Source: Planctomycetota bacterium
Lineage (GTDB): Bacteria > Planctomycetota > Planctomycetia > Gemmatales > Gemmataceae
DNA: 33,923 bases
Direction of reading: 5' to 3'
NCBI GenBank assembly: GCA_021809185.1
Contig: JAKBAI010000026.1
Location: 1-33,923 of the forward strand
The notes beneath the pieces were generated by a model. That model made no database searches and was not told the DNA's origin. It saw only the letters and a list, made by a program, of their open reading frames with translations. Positions 27,795-33,923 of the stretch are shown one piece after another. Both the position numbers and the translations under genes were made by a program. Within the stretch, counting starts at the first letter, position 1. The number at the start of each line of letters is the position of its first letter.

Positions 27795-28547
27795 TTAAAA
27801 ATAACTTTGAAAAGTCGGTTTGATGATAAGTTCAGGGATGGACACTCGGGCAGGGAGACAAGCAATATAAAGTACCGCTTGGGCAATATCTTCAGGTTTG
27901 AGAATCTTGCTGCGGTGTTCTTCGGTAACGGGATTGGGTCGAGCGTCAAGGATGGGGGTATCAATTTCACCTGGATAGATACTGCTAACTCGTATATTGT
28001 TTTCTAATTCTTCGCCAGCTAAGCAAGAAGCGAGAGCGCTCATCCCAAATTTACTCGCTGCATAAGCAGCTCCAGCAAGCGGATAGGCACGTTTTCCAGA
28101 AACGGAATTGATATTAATAATTAATCCCTCTTTTTTGGCGATCATCGCGGGTAGTACAGCTCTCATGCAATAAAAAGCACCATTTAGATTGGTATCGATT
28201 AGTTGATGCCAACTTTCGATTGAGATTTCGCGCATTCGCCTTTCTTTGATATTTGTTCCTGCGTTGTTGACAAGGATGGTGATATCCCCAAATTTTTGTT
28301 TAACGACGTTTATGATGTGGTCGACTTCCTGAGGTTTGGTAATATCACCAGGAATAGTCATAAAGCGATCAGCAAAATCGGTTGGAGCCAGAGATTGAAT
28401 CTCCTTTCCAACCAACTCTAATTTCTTCGCATTGCGACCAGCGATTGCTACTTTCGCCCCTTCTTGAAATAGTGCTTTGGAGGTCGCTGCCCCTGCACCA
28501 CTTCCTCCCCCAGTTACCAAAACGATCTGATTTGCCAATCGAGCCAT
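27795..28547 (-). CDS. Short-chain dehydrogenase/reductase
   Basis: A 250-residue classical SDR with Rossmann fold. The cofactor motif TGGGSGAG spans 12-19, a GDIT segment 67-70, and NNAG 94-97. The catalytic residues are Ser148 (in NSVSG), Tyr162 and Lys166 (YAASK). The Arg in AGRNAKKL after the second strand favours NADP(H). Homologues act on many alcohol/ketone substrates, so the substrate is unknown. The C-terminal PEDIAQAVLYIACLPARVSIPELII is typical of the YdfG/3-oxoacyl-reductase-like clade. It diverges from prfB with about 150 bp between starts. A FabZ-like gene lies 3.6 kb away, but nothing links the two. Confidence 0.92.
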   Translation of the reverse strand: MARLANQIVLVTGGGSGAGAATSKALFQEGAKVAIAGRNAKKLELVGKEIQSLAPTDFADRFMTIPGDITKPQEVDHIINVVKQKFGDITILVNNAGTNIKERRMREISIESWHQLIDTNLNGAFYCMRAVLPAMIAKKEGLIININSVSGKRAYPLAGAAYAASKFGMSALASCLAGEELENNIRVSSIYPGEIDTPILDARPNPVTEEHRSKILKPEDIAQAVLYIACLPARVSIPELIIKPTFQSYF

Positions 28548-28698
28548 TTATTTCTGCCTTTTCCTCTTTACCTGAATGATAAAATTTCTTATGAACCATT
28601 AAATCAAGATTCTTTTCAATAAAGAATAGTCATTCAATAGAATATTCTATAAGTTAAGGTACGATTTTGAAGTCTAGGAAAATGAAATTGGAGAAGAA

Positions 28699-29824
28699 AT
28701 GATAGTAGATTTGATACGAAGAACCGATGATTTGTGCGCTAGGTTAACCCAACTTCGGGACTCTCTTTGACCTGCCTCATCGCATGCAAGTTCGGGATCA
28801 ATTGATGGCAGTTATGGAATCTCCAACATTTTGGGATAATCCCGAAAAAGCTCGGAAAACAATCCAACAGCTCAAACAGATGAATGCGGTCCTTAAACCG
28901 TATGAAGAGCTATTTAAAGGTTCGCAGGAACTTACAACTCTGAAAGAATTAAGCCAAGAGGATGAATCTCTGCTGGAAGAATATCAGCAAGAGGTGGATA
29001 GACTTAGCACAATTCTGGAAGATTTTGAGCTTAAATCTCTCATGAGTGGTAGTCAAGATATGAATGATGCTCTGGTGCAAATTAAGCCAGGGGCTGGGGG
29101 AACGGATGCGTGCGACTGGGCAGAAATCATGTTACGAATGTATAGTCGTTGGGCACAGCGGCACGGCTTTGGAGTCGAAATTCAAGATCAGATCGACAAT
29201 GGCGAGGGGGGACTACAGAGCGTCTTATTCAAAGTAAGTGGTAATTATGCTTATGGTTATCTGCAAGGTGAGATTGGGGTACATCGGTTGGTTCGTATCA
29301 GCCCATTTGGTGGTGGGGATACCAGGCATACTTCATTCGCCGCGGTCGATGTTATTGCTGAAATCGATGATGATATCGATATTGAAATAAAAGAATCCGA
29401 TTTAGAGATGCAAACATTTTGCAGTGGTGGTCCTGGGGGGCAACACCAAAATAAAACTCAATCTGGGGTCCGTTTAATTCACAAACCAACTAATATTCGT
29501 GCGGAAAGCCGGACAGAACGAAGTCAAAATAAAAACTACGAAAATGCTCTGAAGTTGCTAAAATCTCGTCTCTATGCTGTTGAAGAACAAAAGCGCATGG
29601 GTGATATAGAAAAACGATACGATGCCAAAGGGGAAGTTGCTTTTGGTAGCCAGATTCGCAGCTATATTATGCAGCCTTATACTTTGGTGCGTGATGAACG
29701 CGAAGGAATTGAGATCAAAACTCCGGATGTTAAAGAAGTTCTGGATGGTAATCTGGACGAATTTATGAATGCTCATTTGCGGTATCGAACCCAAAAACGG
29801 ATGAATCGTAAAGAATCTGCATAA
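28699..29824 (+). CDS. prfB: Peptide chain release factor 2 (programmed +1 frameshift)
   Basis: RF2 releases finished proteins at UGA and UAA. The reading starts at ATG 28699 (GGAGAA a few bases before) and runs 23 codons to an in-frame TGA at 28768-28770. It continues in the +1 frame after CTT, giving DLCARLTQLRDSL then DLPHRMQVRDQL, the usual RF2 N-terminus. The main part has the RF2-specific stop-recognition motif SPF (in VRISPFGGGDTRHTSF) and the catalytic GGQ (in SGGPGGQHQNKTQSG). Starting only at the downstream ATG 28784 would lose the N-terminal helix. It is the first of five plus-strand genes but has a 200-bp gap to the next. Confidence 0.96.
28756..28771 (+). promoter_or_regulatory. 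prfB autoregulatory frameshift site
   Basis: CGGGACTCTCTTTGAC lines up base for base with the known E. coli site (a G-rich Shine-Dalgarno-like block, three bases, then CTT TGA C). The slippery CTT and the TGA-C stop context are fully conserved. The SD-like block (GGGA) is weaker than AGGGGG. Low RF2 lets ribosomes pause at TGA and shift +1, which restores RF2 synthesis (known for the family). Confidence 0.92.
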
Positions 29825-30031
29825 ATTTAGCTCTTTAATCTATTGTTGACTATATTCGGTAAATCCGTTACCACTCCTGGTGCTATTTTGTTTGATCTAA
29901 TAAGGTCAAATAGATCAGGAGATCTTTTCAACTAATTTTTATTCGGAATGATTCTGAGATCAGTCCCAAAAAAATGAAAATTAACGACAAATCGATCTCA
30001 ATTAAAAGATCCGATTGGAGGGAAACAGATT

Positions 30032-30856
30032 TTGTTTGCTTGCATTTGGATATGGATACAGTCTGCCGAAGAGATGGAATCGTTTGGAGAATCATTAGGA
30101 AAATGTTTTGCTCCAGGTACTACTCTAGCCTTGATTGGGACTCTGGGAGCAGGAAAAACAACTCTAACACGAGGAATTGCTAGAGGCTTGCAAATTGAGG
30201 ACGAAGGTTGGGTTAGCAGTCCAACTTTTGTTCTCATTCAGGAGTATCGAGCACGATTCCCTATCTATCATTTTGATACCTATCGACTCCAGGATGAATC
30301 TTCCTTTTTTGCTTTAGGAGTAGAAGAATATTTCTCTGGGGAAGGGGTCTGTATCATCGAATGGGCAGATAAGGTTTTTAATAGTTTACCTGAAGATCGT
30401 CTGAATATAACGATTCACCAAGTAGAAGAAATGTCGGAAAATTCGATCGATGCTTTGATACAATCCGCAATAAAATTGGAGAAGAGACCAGGAATAAGTT
30501 GTCAAAATGAAGAAGATCGAGATCAATTATCTGGTAGAATAATGAATGGAAAGAACGATCTGTACCTCTGGGATTCACAGAATCAATCGATGGTTCAGAT
30601 AGGAAATTGGAATAAGTTAGGGAAACAATCTGGTAGTATAAACAAACCGATTGATGACAATCTTAAGAAAACGAGTAGCGAAGAGATAGTAAAAAATCAT
30701 GAAAATAGTTTATCCGATCGTTTAATCGGTAAGCAATTAAATTCAGAGCGATTATTGCAAATCGAGGCGCAAGGTGAAAAAGCGAAAGTGCTTCTTGATG
30801 ATTGGTTTGAAGAAATGTTCAAAAAAAGTTTGGCCGATCCAAGTAGAGAATGTTGA
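30032..30856 (+). CDS. tsaE: tRNA threonylcarbamoyladenosine ATPase TsaE, extended
   Basis: TsaE is the P-loop ATPase that works with TsaB/TsaD to make t6A in tRNAs reading ANN codons. Residues 1-135 are a full TsaE: SAEEMESFGESLG, Walker A GTLGAGKTT (36-44), SSPTFVLIQEY (62-72), the FPIYHFDTYRL block with Asp82, and EWADK (110-114). Starting at TTG 30032 places GGAGGG 9 bases upstream and keeps the expected first strand. The family is usually about 140-160 residues; here there are 274. The extra 135 residues (Ser/Asn/Lys/Glu-rich, ending in a helical ERLLQIEAQGEKAKVLLDDWFEEMF) match no domain I know. tsaB/tsaD are not adjacent. Confidence 0.9.
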   Translation: MFACIWIWIQSAEEMESFGESLGKCFAPGTTLALIGTLGAGKTTLTRGIARGLQIEDEGWVSSPTFVLIQEYRARFPIYHFDTYRLQDESSFFALGVEEYFSGEGVCIIEWADKVFNSLPEDRLNITIHQVEEMSENSIDALIQSAIKLEKRPGISCQNEEDRDQLSGRIMNGKNDLYLWDSQNQSMVQIGNWNKLGKQSGSINKPIDDNLKKTSSEEIVKNHENSLSDRLIGKQLNSERLLQIEAQGEKAKVLLDDWFEEMFKKSLADPSREC

Positions 30857-30943
30857 AATAATCGTCAGTAGTTACAAAACAATCTGGCCAAAAAAGGATA
30901 CGAATCCAACAGTCCATAGAAACGTAAATCGGAATGGTGGCAA

Positions 30944-31891
30944 ATGGCATTAACCCTAGAACAATATGCAAGTTATCTGGATTCAAAATCGTTCCAATGG
31001 CCAGTTCCGATACCTGCAACCAGTTTACGTGCTAAACCACACCTTAAGTCATTGCGAGGAATTAAAGCAGTAACTTGGACGATTTACGGAACACTTTTGC
31101 AGATCAACGAGGGGGATCTGAAATTTACCCCAGAAAATCAGTTAATCCTAAACATCGCGCTAGATAAAACGATCCAAGAGTTCAAGATGTGGCAATCGAT
31201 GAGTCGTAAGCCAGGCCAACCAGCAGATTATATGCGTGAGATCTATCTACGCACGTTGAGTGATCTTCAACTCGCACCTAGTGGCGGAGAGAAATATCCT
31301 GAAATACTGAGCGAAAGGATCTGGGAATCGATTATTAAAAAATTATTTCAGAAAGAATATCAATTCGATATCGGTTTTTATGGTTCTCTTAATGAATATG
31401 CCAAAAAAATCGCGTTTTACTTTCATGCCAGCTTACAAGGAACAAAATCATATCCTAGCGCAGCGGCTACCTTAGAACAACTCGCGAATAACAAGATAAA
31501 ACAGGGATTAATCGCCGATGGGCAATGTTTTACTTACGTCCAACTAAAACGAGCTATTTTCGAACAGAATCCGAAGATCGATCTGGATCAAATTATGCCA
31601 CTTGAAAACCGGATTCTTTCGTGTGATCTGCGCGCCAAAAAACCGTCAGAAAAATTATTTTTGGGATCATTAGAACGATTGGGAGAACAGGGAATTGATC
31701 CCAAAGAAATCCTACACGTTGGCTCGAATCTAACACGAGATATTGCCCCTGCAAAAGAATATGGACTCCATACAGCGCTTTTTGCAGGGGATCGTGCTTC
31801 TCTTGTTGCTTCATCAGAACAATTAAAAGATCCTGCACTTCGGCCCGATTTACTTATTACTGAATTATCTCAGCTCCTGGAGGTTCTCTAA
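30944..31891 (+). CDS. HAD-like protein with degenerate active site
   Basis: A 315-residue protein with the haloacid-dehalogenase fold and cap layout. Motif I normally reads (F)DxYGTL, with Asp as nucleophile; here it is VTWTIYGTLL (43-52), so Thr46 stands where the Asp should be. Motif II is LIADG (Ala191 in place of Ser/Thr), motif III keeps Lys233 (KKPSEKLF), and motif IV reads HVGSNLTRDI (258-267), with Ser261 for the first Asp but Asp266 kept. Loss of the nucleophile suggests it is not a phosphatase but a binding or regulatory protein (inference). An N-terminal extension of about 40 residues precedes motif I. It follows tsaE by 87 bp on the same strand, perhaps in one transcript. Confidence 0.8.
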   Translation: MALTLEQYASYLDSKSFQWPVPIPATSLRAKPHLKSLRGIKAVTWTIYGTLLQINEGDLKFTPENQLILNIALDKTIQEFKMWQSMSRKPGQPADYMREIYLRTLSDLQLAPSGGEKYPEILSERIWESIIKKLFQKEYQFDIGFYGSLNEYAKKIAFYFHASLQGTKSYPSAAATLEQLANNKIKQGLIADGQCFTYVQLKRAIFEQNPKIDLDQIMPLENRILSCDLRAKKPSEKLFLGSLERLGEQGIDPKEILHVGSNLTRDIAPAKEYGLHTALFAGDRASLVASSEQLKDPALRPDLLITELSQLLEVL

Positions 31892-32177
31892 ATCAAATTC
31901 TTTAAAGATACTGTTCTATAAATTTCACCAGGTAGGAAGGATCCTAAAAATGAAGAACGCTTTACCATCATGTTTTACAATAGTATTGAAGAAATCTAAG
32001 CAATTAATATTATAATCGTTTGATAAAAATGAAGGAAAAAAGCGATTTGATATTGCTTCAGCAAAAATAAAGAGTGTGTTGACGCTAAATAAGATAAAAT
32101 TGAACAAATCAATCGAGTTAAGACAAAAAAGTCAGAAAAAATAAGTTCAAGAAGCGGAGAATGGAGGAAGAGTAGGT

Positions 32178-32684
32178 ATGCCGCCAGAAATGATCATCCC
32201 ATTGGAAGAAATTGATCTGAATTTATGTTATGCGGATAAACAAGGGATACGAGAGGTGATCCCGCAACGGTTTGAAATGCTCCAGTTAGACCGGATTGTA
32301 TTGATGGATGTAAAACGGCAGTTAACCATCGGGATCAAAGAAGTACGACATGACGAATTCTGGGTACGTGGGCATATGCCTGGCTACCCTTTACTACCAG
32401 GAGTAGTGATGTGCGAGGCAGCGGCTCAGCTCGCTTGTTTTTACATCAAAAAGAATCATCTTATGCCCAATCATCTTATGGGTCTGGCCGGCTTGGATAA
32501 AACTCGATTTCGTAATATCGTTCGACCAGGGGACCGACTGCTCATCGTTGCCAAAGGATTGCGTATCCGCCCTTTGCGTTCCATTTTTGATGTTCAGGGA
32601 TTCGTAGGCAATTCCATGGTTTTTCAAACAGAAGTTCATGGGGTTCCTATACCAGGCGAAGAACTGGTCATTCGAGACTCCTGA
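32178..32684 (+). CDS. FabZ-like 3-hydroxyacyl-ACP dehydratase
   Basis: A 168-residue single-hotdog protein of the FabZ/FabA type, which removes water from 3-hydroxyacyl-ACP in fatty-acid elongation. The IPQRFEMLQLDRIV opening corresponds to the FabZ LPHRxPFLLVDRV segment (His replaced by Gln30). The active-site region GHMPGYPLLPGVVMCEAAAQ (65-84) keeps the catalytic His66 and Glu80. RPGDRLLI matches the later family pattern. GGAGG lies about 10 bases before the ATG. It is somewhat longer than E. coli FabZ (151). In planctomycetes several such paralogues occur, so a role in a special lipid or polyketide pathway is possible. I leave the symbol blank for that reason. Confidence 0.85.
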   Translation: MPPEMIIPLEEIDLNLCYADKQGIREVIPQRFEMLQLDRIVLMDVKRQLTIGIKEVRHDEFWVRGHMPGYPLLPGVVMCEAAAQLACFYIKKNHLMPNHLMGLAGLDKTRFRNIVRPGDRLLIVAKGLRIRPLRSIFDVQGFVGNSMVFQTEVHGVPIPGEELVIRDS

Positions 32685-32839
32685 TCTAAAAACGCATTCT
32701 AGGATCTTATAGTATTGAATTTCAGACATTGTGACCTTTCTAAATAACAGTTATCAAATAAAAAATGGGGGGATTTGGATTTTGCGATTATCCAAAATCC
32801 TACCGTTGGTGATGACAACCTTCTAATGCCAAAATTTTT

Positions 32840-33589
32840 ATGACAAGAATTCGAAATATAGCAATTGAAGCTACTGCCCCCAATTCTTTCACCATCCCTG
32901 ATTACGCAACGATTAGTCGAACGGCGACAAATCAGTCTCCTCCTGCACAAAATGAACTTGCAAGGGATAATACCGATCATTCAAAGCAGTTGGCTACGTC
33001 CAATCCGCAACTTCTGGACTGGCAGATTGTATTTGGAAATCGTCATCCTGTTGAGATCGAAGTTGGCTTTGGTAAAGGTTTATTTTTACTAACCGAATCG
33101 GAACGATTTCCAGAGCGAAATTATTTTGGTATCGAGATCGAAAAAAAATATCAGCTTTTAGCTGCTTTTCGATTAGCTCAGGCAGGTCGAAAAAATGTTC
33201 AGGTTACCTGTGGAGATGCCAAATTAATTTTGGCTAATCATATTCCTCCCACCTCCGTCTCGGTGATCCATCTTTATTACCCCGACCCCTGGTGGAAACA
33301 ACGACATCATAAACGTCGCGTGTTTACCAAGGAATTTGCCCAGATTTGTGCGAAAATTCTGGTCCCAAATGGGGAATTCAAAATTGTTACGGATGTCAAA
33401 GATTATTATCAGATGGTCTTAAAAATTATGCAGCAATTGCCAATTTATCGTGCTCTGCCATTACCTGAAATCCAAAACCCTCAGCACGATATGGATTATT
33501 TGACTCACTTTGAACGTAAATTTTCCAAAGAGAAAAGAGAAATTTTCCGCGGATGCTTTCAAAAAATCGGCCTCTCAAAATCCGAATAA
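32840..33589 (+). CDS. trmB: tRNA (guanine-N7-)-methyltransferase
   Basis: Methylates G46 of tRNAs using SAM. The canonical signature is complete: SAM-binding EIEVGFGKGLFL (72-83), Glu99 in FGIEIEKKY, GDAKLIL (125-131), YYPDPWWKxRHHKRR (146-160), and a late TD in KIVTDVKDYY. The 249-residue protein has an N-terminal extension of about 60 residues (Thr/Asn/Gln-rich, probably disordered) ahead of the domain; translation might start further in, but no internal ATG with a good ribosome site is seen. Compare the divergent homologue at 16969-17712. Confidence 0.93.
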   Translation: MTRIRNIAIEATAPNSFTIPDYATISRTATNQSPPAQNELARDNTDHSKQLATSNPQLLDWQIVFGNRHPVEIEVGFGKGLFLLTESERFPERNYFGIEIEKKYQLLAAFRLAQAGRKNVQVTCGDAKLILANHIPPTSVSVIHLYYPDPWWKQRHHKRRVFTKEFAQICAKILVPNGEFKIVTDVKDYYQMVLKIMQQLPIYRALPLPEIQNPQHDMDYLTHFERKFSKEKREIFRGCFQKIGLSKSE

Positions 33590-33923
33590 TTGCTTAAAGG
33601 AGTTCAACAATCGTCTTTCATCGAAACATAAAAAATATCTCGCAACTTGTAAGCAATTGATGAAAGATCTTTTTATACCTATTTATGAATAATTAGTAAT
33701 TCGAATTTATTGAATCTTATATAAATACACGATATTGCTACAAAATTGCAGTAAATTGTTTCCCATGGCAAAACCTTTTGAATTTTCACATTCTTCTTGC
33801 CATATTGGATAATTCATTAGAATATCCTCTAGCTTATCTCTCATTCTTGTGATTGAATCGAATCAAGCACAGAATATGATTCAAACACAGAAAATGATTT
33901 ATAAGGGAAAGATCTATTTTTTG
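33590..33923. other. AT-rich end of window
   Basis: No gene, terminator or repeat recognised. A short frame overlapping the end of trmB (to 33692) has no support. Confidence 0.4.

Noticed and set aside
28784..29824. prfB starting at ATG 28784 without frameshift
   Set aside because: This loses the RF2 N-terminal helix; the upstream 23 codons, ribosome site and CTT TGA C site fit programmed frameshifting.

Overview
The window looks like a piece of a planctomycete chromosome (Planctomycetota, probably a Gemmatales/Pirellulales-type lineage with fairly AT-rich DNA). This is an inference from gene content. The evidence is an ECF sigma factor followed by a membrane-anchored Ser/Thr kinase, a secreted cytochrome-c/WD40 protein, a CotH-like protein with an EF-hand and Gly-Pro repeats, a ThuA-like secreted protein, a HYExAFE-type protein, and several near-identical Flp pilin genes. 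Many genes lack a strong Shine-Dalgarno site and several appear to start at TTG.

Layout. (1) 1-2100: four minus-strand Flp/Fap-type pilin genes, three of them nearly identical in DNA and each followed by a long inverted repeat. (2) 2388-4067: ilvD (branched-chain amino acid synthesis). (3) 4612-8209: ECF sigma factor and Ser/Thr kinase, with a 15-bp tandem repeat just upstream of the kinase. (4) 8696-11920: CotH-like protein and DUF4956-like membrane protein, separated by a perfect 17-bp inverted repeat. (5) 12528-17712 (minus): mnmE, yidC and a divergent TrmB-like methyltransferase. (6) 18123-21437: carB. (7) 21438-22526: a repeat-rich island holding a four-helix-bundle (23S-IVS/Avd-like) protein gene, wedged between the stop codons of the convergent carB and ThuA genes. 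(8) 22527-26163 (minus): ThuA-like protein, HYExAFE protein and cytochrome/WD40 protein. (9) 26826-27547: a frameshifted remnant, probably of an Rpn/PD-(D/E)XK-type gene. (10) 27795-28547 (minus): a short-chain dehydrogenase. (11) 28699-33589 (plus): prfB with a programmed +1 frameshift, tsaE with a long C-terminal extension, a HAD-like protein that has lost its nucleophile, a FabZ-like dehydratase and a canonical trmB.

Most genes are housekeeping: translation and tRNA modification (mnmE, prfB, tsaE, trmB), membrane insertion (yidC), and amino acid and pyrimidine synthesis (ilvD, carB). The accessory layer is surface or envelope biology (pilins, CotH/DUF4956, secreted ThuA and cytochrome/WD40 proteins, sigma/kinase signalling). 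The most unusual item is the four-helix-bundle gene packed between inverted arrays of GTAGGCA heptamers and 120-bp repeat cores, which looks like a small repeat-associated selfish element. A second is a short helical LTDEQ/ILTxQQ module shared by the kinase tail and the CotH protein. No tRNA, rRNA or CRISPR array was recognised.
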